DNA from: UBA2336 sp031395485
Lineage (GTDB): Bacteria; Bacteroidota; Bacteroidia; Cytophagales; Cyclobacteriaceae
Length of the DNA: 64,000 nt
Direction: 5' to 3'
NCBI GenBank assembly: GCA_031395485.1
Contig: JANNUS010000006.1
Location: 372,001 to 436,000 of the forward strand
In this document: positions 53,199-62,538 of the stretch, in pieces
Layout of the letters: every line of letters starts with the position of its first letter
How positions within the stretch are numbered: position 1 is the stretch's first letter
The notes under the pieces: model-generated
Told to the model about the DNA's origin: nothing
What the model saw: the letters and a program-made list of their open reading frames with translations, nothing else
Databases searched by the model: none
Position numbers and translations under genes: made by a program

Positions 53199-56100
53199 GT
53201 GAAAACGGTTTTCTATACTCCATTATTCCTTCTGGCCTCTTTGTCCATTGCATATGGGCAGAAGAAGGACTCTGCTTTTGTATCCATTGGCTTTGCCGAC
53301 AGCCTTCGTATTGTACTGGAAAACACACGTAATGTAGACGCCTCGGTAGTAGGTGGAGGGTTAACAGTTGCATGGGGCAACATGGCTTTTGATCAGCAAG
53401 AGCGTGTCAAAAAGCAAACACGGCTAATGAAAAGGAAAGGCTATAAATTGCGGCCTCACCTGGTGTCTTATTTTGGGGCCATCGTTAATGCCATAAATTT
53501 AGAGGGGATCGACCCTGTTCAATTCAATAATTTTTTAAAAGTCACGGATAAAGTAATCCAACATTATCGCATCGATAAGGCATTAATATTCTTAAAGGCA
53601 TCGCGTGAATTTTTTGAACACCACGCATTATTTTTTGATAAAGGGAACCGGTTATATGCGCGTGATGCAGAATATACATTTGAATACCTGGAGTTTATTC
53701 CTCCCCCTGCCGATACTCTCACCTCGGTGAGTGATACACCGCCCGAAGATTTATGGGTTGAGCAACCAGTTGACACCGTATATCATGAACCACCTCCTTA
53801 CTGGATGACGCCCGCCCCGCAACCAGTAGTAGAGGGAGCTGTAATTCGCTTTACACGCACGAATTTAAATTTTGTAACACCTTACGATTCAGTATTTCTT
53901 AAAAACACAAAAGGTGTTTTTTCATTTATGAGTAATGTTTTTGTTGGCGAAGAAGGTTCGTTCGATTGGTCATCTGCAAACCTTAGTTCGGATTCGGTGT
54001 ATTGCAATTTAACCGTGTATAATTTCAACGTAAAGAAAGCTGAACTAAAAGCTGACTTGGTAAAGCTAAATTATAGGGGCAAAACACCTGGATTTATTGC
54101 TGGTAAGTTTGAATTCCGTTCACAGCCACGAAAAGATTCTGTGGCTTCAGGCTTTCCGAGGTTTACATCGTACCAAAGCGATTTAAAAATTAATGGATTG
54201 GGTAGTACCACGATGACGTATCGTGGAGGCTTCTCATTGCGAGGCAATAGAATTTTAAGCACCTCGGTAGACGGAGGGCTGGCGACCATTGAGGTAGCGA
54301 GTGACACAGACAAAAAATTTAAAGCGCGGTCGAAGGAATTTATTTTTCAGGATTCGACTGTGCGAGCTGCGCAGGCGTATGTAACCATTTTTCAAGAAAA
54401 TGATTCCATTACCCATCGCTCAGTACAATTGCGATACGATAATGGTAAAGAGAATTTAGTGTTGTTCAGCGAGAAGGGCGCTATGCGAAACACGCCCTAC
54501 TCTTCTACATTTTTTAATATGGATTTTGCAGCGAATTCCATACGCTGGGATTTAAAATCCGACAGTCTTAATATTTTAATACAAGGCGCGAGTGGCTCAG
54601 TGCCGTTAATACTGGAGTCAGTAGATTATTACAGACCAGACGATTTTAGAACACTTGAAGGTATTGGTTTTAGTTTTCATCCACTGGCCATGGTGGCTAT
54701 ATACTGTATTCAAAACAATACCCGTGAGTTACATACCGGAGATCTTGCACAACGTTTTGGGTATAACATTTTAGAAATACAGAAGGCGATAGAGTTTCTG
54801 GCGCAAAAGGGCCTTGTTGAATACTGGCCGATGGGAGACAAAGTTATTGTAAAAGAAAAAGCAGTTACCCAGTACAGAGCGTACAAGGGTGAAGTTGATT
54901 ATGATAATTTAAAAATCCAATCCGTGACAGGTACGTATGCGGTTACCGATTTAAAGAAGCCGGTGTATCCAAATGCTACACTCAGTTTCTCGAAACGAAA
55001 TATGACGGTGCGGGGGGTTGACGAATTTAATGTTAGCGACTCGCTGAACGTTATCATTAAGCCAGATAGCAGCTTGATTACAATTCTTCAAAATCGTGAC
55101 ATTAAGTTTGATGGAACGATTACGGCTGGGAACTTTGAAATTACAGGTAAGGACTTTACCTTAAAGTATGACAGTTTTTTTATTAGCCTGAATCACATTG
55201 ACTCCATCAATTTTTTTGCGATGGAAAAAAATTCACGCGGACAATTGGTGCGAAGAAAAATAAATAACTCAATGGTGGGAGCGGACTCAACAGCTGCAGC
55301 AGCCGGAGGAATGGCAGGGGCCGCAAAAACATCAGGCACGCTCTATATTAACAGACCTAATAATAAAGCAGGTAAAGAAAAGGTACCTAACTATCCTCGA
55401 TTAGACGCAGCCGCAGGTGGAGCAATTTATTTCGACAGACCCGAAGTGTTGGGAGGTGTGTACGACCGATCGGTATTTTTTGTGGTGCCCCCCTTTAAAT
55501 TAGATAGTTTGAATGATGCAGATCCAACATCACTAAATTTCGATGGCACTTTTATTTCAAGCGGCATGTTCCCAAGCTTCAAAGAAAAGCTGCACACCAT
55601 GCCCGATAAATCATTAGGGTTTGAGCACATCGTACCCAAAGCAGGATATCAACTTTATAAAACCGATGCAACGTTAACGGGTGTTATAGCACTTGATAAT
55701 CGTGGCCTGCGCGCGCCAGGCAAAATTGACTTTGTGGCAGCGTCTGTTAATTCAAACGATTTTGTTTTCTATCCCGATTCGGTGATCGCCAAAGGCTCGC
55801 GTGCCATCATACGTGAAAAGCAATTTGGATCAGTAGTTTTTCCACAGGCTTCCTTGCCCAACTACCAAATGAAATGGTTTCCTAAACAAGACCAGATGAA
55901 ATTGCGCAATACTACATCACCGTTTAATTTTTATGACAGCACAGCACAGCTTACAGGCACAATTACTGTTTCAAAGAGAGGAGTATCTGCCATTGGCAAA
56001 CTTGAAACGCGTGGCTCTGAATTACGCTCGCGTGAAATGAATTTTTCCGCAAAAGATTTTGGCGCACGCCATGCTCGATTTAAAGCAAAATCTGGTGACC

Positions 56101-57968
56101 CCTCCAAACCGTTAATAGATGGTACCGATGTGCGTGTGAAATTTAATCTGCAGCAGAACTATGCCGACATCAGTCCGGAAGTTGAAGGGCAAGCCGCTAT
56201 TGATTTTCCGTTTGCGCAGTTCCGAACTTCAATTCCCAATGCCCGATGGGATCTTACTACGCAAAAAATTACCATGACAAAAAGCCCGGACGTTCCCATT
56301 GAAAATTCGTATTTCTATACTACCCGCAAAGATCTCGACTCCCTTAGTTTCTATGCTGAAAAGGCCGTCTATGATTTAAAGACGCAAGAAATGAAAGTAA
56401 GTGGCATCCCATACATAACCGTAGCCGATGCTCGTATAACGCCCGATAATAATGAAGTGTTGATTTTGGAAAACGCAAAAATCGGAACCTTGAAAAACAC
56501 AACGATCATTCTCGACACCCTTAACGGATACCACCGTTTAACAGAAGGTGTAGTGGATGTGATTTCGCGCAAGCAGTTTTCAGGGTATGCCACCTATCAG
56601 TATGTGAATTTTTTAAAGGACACGTTTGCTATCAAGATGACGGATTTTCATTTGGAACCGGTGGTTGAAGCAGAGAGTACAAAAAAATTATTGCGGAAGA
56701 AGTCTGTGGCTTCTATGCAAACGGTTGGTGTGGGCAATGTAGCAGAGGCAGAAAAACTTGTGCTGGGCGCGGGCATGTATTACAAGGGCGACCTAACGAT
56801 GTTTGCAACAAAACCAGCATTGAAACTTACAGGCTATGTGAAACTCGATATCAAGAAAATTAAGAACTATAATACGTGGATTCGCTACACCCAAACGGGC
56901 GATGAAACTGAAGTGCTTATCGATTTTGATAAAGCCATCACCGAAGAAGGAAAAAAAGTAGATGCAGGACTGCATTTTTCTTCACTTGAAAACGATCTGT
57001 ACATTTCTTTCCTCAATGAAAAAAATGAAGGAGACGATGACTTCTTCATTCCGAGCGGCATCTTGTATTACGATCCCCAAACCAAGGAGAATAAAATTGA
57101 GGATCGGGACAAGGCAGCTGGCAATAAGTTATCCGGAAAAGTATTTGCCTATAATGATGAGACCAGACAAGTACGGTTTGAAGGATCCGTGAACTTTTTT
57201 AAAGGCACAAAAGATTTTAATGTTGTTGCTTCAGCGATTGGCCAGGGCAACATGGAGACGAATGAGATCCGAATGAATTCTCTTGTAATGATAAATACCA
57301 CCGTAGTGTCGGATGCATTTACGGTTATGGCTCGCAACATTCAGTCGATTATTCAAAACGAAGGTGCGGAAGAAGGGTTGGGTGATCGTACGGAATTACT
57401 TTATAAAATAGCCGACATTGTTGGCGAGCGTAACGCCAAAGATTACGAAGCTCGAAGCCAGCAAGGATATGTTTCACTGGGCACCATGTCGGAAACCGCC
57501 AGGCCGCTCACGTTTGGCAATGTAAATTTAAAATGGTCGCAAAAGCGAAAGGCTTTTTATAGTGAAGGGGCATTGGGATTGGCCAACATTAGCAAGAACG
57601 ATATTAACGGTGCCTTTGAAGGATTTATGGAAGTGAAAAAAAATATGGAGGATGGCAGCCCCGTATTTAATGTGTTTATCAAAGCTTCGGCCGACTCGTG
57701 GTTTTACTTTAGCTATGAAGACAACCGGCTGCTTATGTATTCATCCAACGCAGAGTTTAATACAATCGTATCGAAGAAGACAAATTCGGGTAAAGCAAAA
57801 GTTGGTGAAATGGTTTTCATTCCGGGCAGCGATGAAGAGACCCTTGCTTTCGTTAACCGCTTCCGTAATGAGTATTATGAAATTGATGTTCCGTATAGCC
57901 TGAGCAGCGGCACGACCCAAAAAAAGAAAGAAGAAGATAAAAAGAAAGAGAAGGATGATGGGTTTTAG
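53199..57968 (+). CDS. Giant exported protein of unknown function with winged-helix-like segment
   Basis: The 1,589-residue product begins at GTG 53199 (MKTVFYTPLFLLASLSIAYG), a signal peptide; a TTG at 53172 is in frame. The bulk is beta-rich with repeated motifs (for example GTITAGNFEITGKDFTLKYD and GTITVSKRGVSAIGKLETRG), like OstA/LptD-type or filamentous sheets. Residues ~494-557 instead form three helices and a hairpin, TGDLAQRFGYNILEIQKAIE followed by FLAQKGLVEYWPMGDKVIV, the pattern of a winged helix. The last 20 residues are Lys/Glu-rich. It is conserved in Bacteroidota to my knowledge, but I know no name or function. Confidence 0.75.
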   Translation: MKTVFYTPLFLLASLSIAYGQKKDSAFVSIGFADSLRIVLENTRNVDASVVGGGLTVAWGNMAFDQQERVKKQTRLMKRKGYKLRPHLVSYFGAIVNAINLEGIDPVQFNNFLKVTDKVIQHYRIDKALIFLKASREFFEHHALFFDKGNRLYARDAEYTFEYLEFIPPPADTLTSVSDTPPEDLWVEQPVDTVYHEPPPYWMTPAPQPVVEGAVIRFTRTNLNFVTPYDSVFLKNTKGVFSFMSNVFVGEEGSFDWSSANLSSDSVYCNLTVYNFNVKKAELKADLVKLNYRGKTPGFIAGKFEFRSQPRKDSVASGFPRFTSYQSDLKINGLGSTTMTYRGGFSLRGNRILSTSVDGGLATIEVASDTDKKFKARSKEFIFQDSTVRAAQAYVTIFQENDSITHRSVQLRYDNGKENLVLFSEKGAMRNTPYSSTFFNMDFAANSIRWDLKSDSLNILIQGASGSVPLILESVDYYRPDDFRTLEGIGFSFHPLAMVAIYCIQNNTRELHTGDLAQRFGYNILEIQKAIEFLAQKGLVEYWPMGDKVIVKEKAVTQYRAYKGEVDYDNLKIQSVTGTYAVTDLKKPVYPNATLSFSKRNMTVRGVDEFNVSDSLNVIIKPDSSLITILQNRDIKFDGTITAGNFEITGKDFTLKYDSFFISLNHIDSINFFAMEKNSRGQLVRRKINNSMVGADSTAAAAGGMAGAAKTSGTLYINRPNNKAGKEKVPNYPRLDAAAGGAIYFDRPEVLGGVYDRSVFFVVPPFKLDSLNDADPTSLNFDGTFISSGMFPSFKEKLHTMPDKSLGFEHIVPKAGYQLYKTDATLTGVIALDNRGLRAPGKIDFVAASVNSNDFVFYPDSVIAKGSRAIIREKQFGSVVFPQASLPNYQMKWFPKQDQMKLRNTTSPFNFYDSTAQLTGTITVSKRGVSAIGKLETRGSELRSREMNFSAKDFGARHARFKAKSGDPSKPLIDGTDVRVKFNLQQNYADISPEVEGQAAIDFPFAQFRTSIPNARWDLTTQKITMTKSPDVPIENSYFYTTRKDLDSLSFYAEKAVYDLKTQEMKVSGIPYITVADARITPDNNEVLILENAKIGTLKNTTIILDTLNGYHRLTEGVVDVISRKQFSGYATYQYVNFLKDTFAIKMTDFHLEPVVEAESTKKLLRKKSVASMQTVGVGNVAEAEKLVLGAGMYYKGDLTMFATKPALKLTGYVKLDIKKIKNYNTWIRYTQTGDETEVLIDFDKAITEEGKKVDAGLHFSSLENDLYISFLNEKNEGDDDFFIPSGILYYDPQTKENKIEDRDKAAGNKLSGKVFAYNDETRQVRFEGSVNFFKGTKDFNVVASAIGQGNMETNEIRMNSLVMINTTVVSDAFTVMARNIQSIIQNEGAEEGLGDRTELLYKIADIVGERNAKDYEARSQQGYVSLGTMSETARPLTFGNVNLKWSQKRKAFYSEGALGLANISKNDINGAFEGFMEVKKNMEDGSPVFNVFIKASADSWFYFSYEDNRLLMYSSNAEFNTIVSKKTNSGKAKVGEMVFIPGSDEETLAFVNRFRNEYYEIDVPYSLSSGTTQKKKEEDKKKEKDDGF

Positions 57969-58735
57969 CCCTTTTTGTATTCTCTAAAACCCTTCGCGTT
58001 TATTTTTATCGTTGTAAAGTCAAAAATAAATTTCTGATCGCCTTGTAGAATTTCCAAATGCATTGGCAACAGCATTCCTTGAATTTGTTTCCTGTTGGAA
58101 TACTTGATGCGAATAATTTCCTCGATCTTATCAGGATTTCGTATCGTCATAGCTTCCAATAACATGGTCTCCGTATCAAAGAAAATTTCGACCGGATTGT
58201 TTAGCTCATCTAATGCTGTGATTTTATACATCCCCGAATTTGGCACCAATTCCGGTTCACCGAATTGATGAAATCTGTTGCTCAAGTCGAATAAAATTTC
58301 GTGGAATTCATGCCCCTTTATTATGTTAATAGCGACTCTCGGCAGAGAGGTAAATGTTGAGTCCTGATTTATCTGGAACCCGCTGTCCAGGGTGAATACC
58401 ACCGCCTCGAATGGTTCACCACCATAACTATACACTTGTTTAAAGTAAGTGTAATCATCTTTTCCCGAATGGATTTCGGTAGTGTAGTTTCCTTTTTGCG
58501 ATTGACATTCAGCAAATATTTCAAATGTGTTAATGGTATCAGCTTTTGAAATATTTAGAATTGAATTCTTAATGATTTGTTCGGTGGATGATCTTTTGCC
58601 ACATCCAACCAGCACAATCCAGAAGGCAAGAAACAAGAATGTCTTTATAAAACGCTTCGCTTTGTCACTTAACAAATCACTTTCTGCGCAACCTACGATG
58701 AGCAGAACAACGCAAATCGATGTATATATCTTCAT
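57965..58735 (-). CDS. Lipoprotein with two consecutive lipobox-like signals
   Basis: The 256-residue product starts MKIYTSICVVLLIVGC (lipobox, Cys16), but after AESDLLSDKAKRF comes a second signal, IKTFLFLAFWIVLVGC, then GKRSSTEQ. A TTG within DLLSD could start a protein with only the second signal. The body (~60-256) is a beta-rich domain like outer-membrane lipoprotein-sorting (LolA/DUF4292-like) proteins, with FFDTETMLLEAMTI and GMLLPMHLEI. It overlaps the giant gene by 4 bp tail to tail. Confidence 0.6.
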   Translation of the reverse strand: MKIYTSICVVLLIVGCAESDLLSDKAKRFIKTFLFLAFWIVLVGCGKRSSTEQIIKNSILNISKADTINTFEIFAECQSQKGNYTTEIHSGKDDYTYFKQVYSYGGEPFEAVVFTLDSGFQINQDSTFTSLPRVAINIIKGHEFHEILFDLSNRFHQFGEPELVPNSGMYKITALDELNNPVEIFFDTETMLLEAMTIRNPDKIEEIIRIKYSNRKQIQGMLLPMHLEILQGDQKFIFDFTTIKINAKGFREYKKG

Positions 58736-58851
58736 TGATTTTTTTAATCAAGGTAAATAAATCTGTCACGCAAAACATCCCCGATTTTGAGGGAGAAGGA
58801 ATCTTTTCTATACGGTAAAATCCATTAATTTGCATGTTCAATTTAAAGCAT

Positions 58852-60210
58852 ATGATTAAAGAATATATTGCCTCCAATCAGCAACGATTTTTAGATGAGT
58901 TGTTTGACTTGCTTCGCATTCCGTCAGTAAGTGCCGACAGCTCCAAGAAAAGTGATGTGCGCAAAGCTGCTGAGTTTATAAAGGAAAAACTTATTGCAGC
59001 CGGAGTTGATAAGGTTGAGCTCTGTGAAACACCGGGTCACCCAATTGTATTTGGAGAAAAAATTATTAATCCTGCGTTACCAACAGTTTTGGTGTACGGC
59101 CATTACGATGTTCAGCCTCCCGATCCGCTAGATCTGTGGCACTCGCCTCCGTTTGAACCGGTGGTGAAAGATGGTAAAATTTATGCGCGCGGTTCATGCG
59201 ATGATAAGGGTCAGGTATACATGCATGTAAAAGCATTTGAGGCGATGACAAAACTTAAGTCGCTTAGTTGCAACATTAAGTTTATGATTGAGGGTGAAGA
59301 AGAAGTTGGGTCTGAACACCTCGGTACGTTTGTAGCATCCAACAAAGAAAGACTGAAAGCAGACGTAATTCTTATTTCCGATACAGGAATCATCTCACTT
59401 GATACTCCTTCTATTACCGTAGGCTTACGCGGATTGAGTTATATGGAGGTTGAGGTTACCGGCCCAAATCGTGATTTGCATTCGGGGGTTTACGGAGGCG
59501 CAGTAGCAAACCCCATTAATATATTGAGTAAGATGATTGCTTCGATGCACGATGAAAACGGGCGTGTAACAATTCCGGGATTTTATGATACGGTAGTTGA
59601 CTTGAGCGCTGCCGATCGCGAGGCCATGAACAAAGCTCCATTTAGTTTGGATGCCTATAAAAAAGAATTAGCGATTGATGATGTGTTAGGTGAAAAAGGA
59701 TACACCACCATTGAGCGCACAGGCATTCGTCCAACGTTGGATGTGAACGGAATTTGGGGAGGCTACACGGGCGAAGGAGCCAAAACCGTGTTGCCTTCAA
59801 AGGCGTATGCGAAAATTTCCATGCGGCTCGTTCCAAACCAGGATAATAACGACATCACAGAATTATTCACGAAACATTTTCTTTCCAGTGCACCCAAGTC
59901 GGTGAAAGTGAAAGTTACTGCACTGCATGGCGGGCAAGCTGCTGTAACACCAACTGATTCGAAAGCATTTAAAGCAGCAAGCGATGCATTTCAGGAAGTA
60001 TGGGGGAAACGTCCAATCCCAACACGTGATGGCGGAAGTATTCCGATCGTGGCACTATTTAAGAAAGAACTTGGTTTAGATACTGTGTTGATGGGATTTG
60101 GGTTGGATTCGGATGCGATTCACTCCCCGAATGAACATTACGGCATCAAAAATTTTATGTTGGGAATTGAAACGATTACAGCTTTCTATAAACATTTTTC
60201 GAAGGCTTAA
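58852..60210 (+). CDS. M20-family dipeptidase
   Basis: The 452-residue product starts MIKEYIASNQQRFLDELFDL. M20 motifs: VLVYGHYDVQPPDP, YARGSCDDKGQVYMH, IEGEEEVGSEHLG, DTGIISLDTPS, and the C-terminal SPNEHYGIKNFMLGI. It resembles carnosinase/CNDP-type dipeptidases. No signal peptide, so a cytoplasmic peptide-breakdown role is likely. An in-frame ATG at 58834 adds six residues and is less likely. Confidence 0.9.
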   Translation: MIKEYIASNQQRFLDELFDLLRIPSVSADSSKKSDVRKAAEFIKEKLIAAGVDKVELCETPGHPIVFGEKIINPALPTVLVYGHYDVQPPDPLDLWHSPPFEPVVKDGKIYARGSCDDKGQVYMHVKAFEAMTKLKSLSCNIKFMIEGEEEVGSEHLGTFVASNKERLKADVILISDTGIISLDTPSITVGLRGLSYMEVEVTGPNRDLHSGVYGGAVANPINILSKMIASMHDENGRVTIPGFYDTVVDLSAADREAMNKAPFSLDAYKKELAIDDVLGEKGYTTIERTGIRPTLDVNGIWGGYTGEGAKTVLPSKAYAKISMRLVPNQDNNDITELFTKHFLSSAPKSVKVKVTALHGGQAAVTPTDSKAFKAASDAFQEVWGKRPIPTRDGGSIPIVALFKKELGLDTVLMGFGLDSDAIHSPNEHYGIKNFMLGIETITAFYKHFSKA

Positions 60211-60224
60211 GCACAAATGTTTTC

Positions 60225-60265
60225 CGAAGGCATCAGGGAACAAATTTCTGGTGCCTTCGTGTCTT
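60225..60265 (+). terminator. Intrinsic terminator after the M20 dipeptidase
   Basis: CGAAGGCATCAG and CTGGTGCCTTCG (one G-T pair) make a 12-bp stem around an 11-nt loop, followed by TGTCTTTAT. Confidence 0.75.
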
Positions 60266-60296
60266 TATGGCGACCTATAACTAATGTTAAATCAAC

Positions 60297-60304
60297 TATT
60301 TTTG
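60297..60304 (+). promoter_or_regulatory. -7 box TATTTTTG for dsbD
   Basis: TATTTTTG fits TAnnTTTG, 38 nt upstream of the dsbD ATG and after a terminator. Confidence 0.45.
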
Positions 60305-60342
60305 CCTGGCTTACGTTATTGCATCATTGAATTCTTAACAGC

Positions 60343-62436
60343 ATGAATTGGAATAAATTTCTCAAGACCTTCCTACTTTTTTTATTAATCAGCGCAAGCG
60401 CCTATGCGCAAATTCTTACTCCGGCAAAATGGACATGGCAGCTTTCTACTAATTCAATAAAGGTCGATGATGAGATCGATATTATCTTCACGGTGGCGAT
60501 TGATAAAGACTGGTACATATACGCCAATGAATTTGATCCTGAATGCGGGCCTAATCTCACCATTGTAACATTCAATCCCGATGCTAGCTTTAAGACGATC
60601 GGCACACTCAAGGCAATCAAACCAATAGCCAAGCACGATGATATCTTTGACTGTGATGTAAAACTTTTTAAGAACACCGGTGTGTTCAGGCAGAAAGTAA
60701 AAGTGCTGTCAACGAATTTAAAACTATCTGGAGTTTACGATGGCCAGGTATGCACAGAAGTTGGAGGAAGTTGTATCCCATACGATGGTGAATTTTCGTT
60801 TTCGGATATTGTAGTTACAGGAGGAAGTAAAGTAAAAGAGACGAAAGAAATTACGAAGGAAGATTCGACTCCCGAGACAATTGTGCCAGTAGTAAATGAT
60901 ACTACTAAAAAGGCTAAGATGTTCACTCCTATACAAACTGAAGTTAAAGGCCCGATATTTGACAAAACTATCCTCGAAGGAGAATCAACGTTTGGGAATG
61001 ATTCTTTCTGGACGTTGTTAGTGTTAGCGTTTATTGCAGGACTTACATCACTCATTACTCCGTGTGTTTTCCCGATGATTCCCATGACAGTCACATTCTT
61101 TTTAAAAGACACACAGACAAAAAGAGAAGGAGTAAAAAAGGCAATCATCTTTGGGTTGTCTATTATTGTTCTGTATTCATCGGCAGGAACTCTATTTGCT
61201 ATCATTCTTGGCCCGGAAGGATTGAACGCACTGGCAACTAACTGGGCACTCAACCTGTTTATATTTTTTGTATTTATAATTTTTGCACTCTCATTCTTTG
61301 GGTTATTCGAAATAACCGCACCGTATCAACTCGTAAATAAAGTTGACAGGCACGCTGAAAAAGGAGGATTGCTGGGCGTATTCTTCATGGCCTTTACATT
61401 AGTGTTGATTTCGTTTAGCTGTACAGTTCCTATTGTTGGAAGTGTGCTGGCACTTTCAGCAGGCGGTCAAGTATTGAAACCCATTCTGATGATGTTTTCG
61501 TATTCATTAGCGTTTGCATTACCCTTTACTTTTTTCGCATTTTTCCCTGAGATGATTAAGAGCATGCCAAAATCGGGGGGATGGTTAAATGCTGTGAAAG
61601 TAACATTGGGATTTTTAGAGCTCGCGTTAGCATTAAAATTTTTCAGCATAGCCGACCAGGCATATCACTGGGGCTTGCTTGATCGCGATGTAAACATTGC
61701 ATTATGGGTGGTGATATTTTCGTTACTCGGTTTCTATTTGTTAGGCAAAATTCGATTGCCACATGATAGTGTTCTGGAAAAAATTCCAGTAGGGCGTTTA
61801 TTGTTAGCGATAGGGGTATTCACATTTGTGATTTATTTAGTACCTGGATTGTGGGGAGCACCCTTAAAAGGATTGGCTGGTTATTTACCTCCGCAGTACA
61901 CCAATGATTTTGATTTAGTAACACTAACACGAAACACACGTGCAAATGAAATTTGCGAACCTCCCAAGTATGATGACTTCCTTCACTTACCGCACGGATT
62001 AAGTGGATATTTTGATTATGAACAAGCATTGAAATGTGCGCGAGAACAAAACAAGCCACTGTTTATTGACTTCACCGGACATGGTTGTACAAACTGTCGT
62101 GAAATGGAAGCAGTAGTTTGGAGTGACCCTTCTGTACTGGAGCGATTGAAAAATGATTTCGTAATTGTCGCACTCTATGTCGATGATAAAACACAATTGC
62201 CAGAATCAGAATGGTTCACCTCGAAGTATGATGGTAAAGTGAAAAAGACCATTGGTAAGAAAAATGCTGACCTACAAATCACAAATCTGGAAAATAATGC
62301 TCAACCATTTTATGTACTGCTAGGCACCGATGAACGTGTACTGGCATGGCCGTATGGATATAATCGAAGCGTTGAAGAGTTTGTAAAATTCCTGGAAAGC
62401 GGAAAAGCTAAGTTCAAAGAGATGGCCGTGAACTAG
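60343..62436 (+). CDS. dsbD: Thiol:disulfide interchange protein DsbD
   Basis: The 697-residue product has a signal peptide (MNWNKFLKTFLLFLLISASA). The N-terminal domain carries the Cys pair in VCTEVGGSCIPYDGEF. The eight-helix membrane domain has the two cysteines in LITPCVFPMIPM and ISFSCTVPIVG. The C-terminal thioredoxin-like domain has FTGHGCTNCREME (CxxC). DsbD passes electrons from cytoplasmic thioredoxin to periplasmic or secreted disulfides and to cytochrome c maturation. Confidence 0.95.
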   Translation: MNWNKFLKTFLLFLLISASAYAQILTPAKWTWQLSTNSIKVDDEIDIIFTVAIDKDWYIYANEFDPECGPNLTIVTFNPDASFKTIGTLKAIKPIAKHDDIFDCDVKLFKNTGVFRQKVKVLSTNLKLSGVYDGQVCTEVGGSCIPYDGEFSFSDIVVTGGSKVKETKEITKEDSTPETIVPVVNDTTKKAKMFTPIQTEVKGPIFDKTILEGESTFGNDSFWTLLVLAFIAGLTSLITPCVFPMIPMTVTFFLKDTQTKREGVKKAIIFGLSIIVLYSSAGTLFAIILGPEGLNALATNWALNLFIFFVFIIFALSFFGLFEITAPYQLVNKVDRHAEKGGLLGVFFMAFTLVLISFSCTVPIVGSVLALSAGGQVLKPILMMFSYSLAFALPFTFFAFFPEMIKSMPKSGGWLNAVKVTLGFLELALALKFFSIADQAYHWGLLDRDVNIALWVVIFSLLGFYLLGKIRLPHDSVLEKIPVGRLLLAIGVFTFVIYLVPGLWGAPLKGLAGYLPPQYTNDFDLVTLTRNTRANEICEPPKYDDFLHLPHGLSGYFDYEQALKCAREQNKPLFIDFTGHGCTNCREMEAVVWSDPSVLERLKNDFVIVALYVDDKTQLPESEWFTSKYDGKVKKTIGKKNADLQITNLENNAQPFYVLLGTDERVLAWPYGYNRSVEEFVKFLESGKAKFKEMAVN

Positions 62437-62538
62437 TTACACAGTACAATACCGCAGAATTTCATATATTTGATCAGCGTGTGGCATTGAGTTGACTTGA
62501 TTTTTTTAGAAGCCACAAATTTTTAGCGCGTTAGATTA

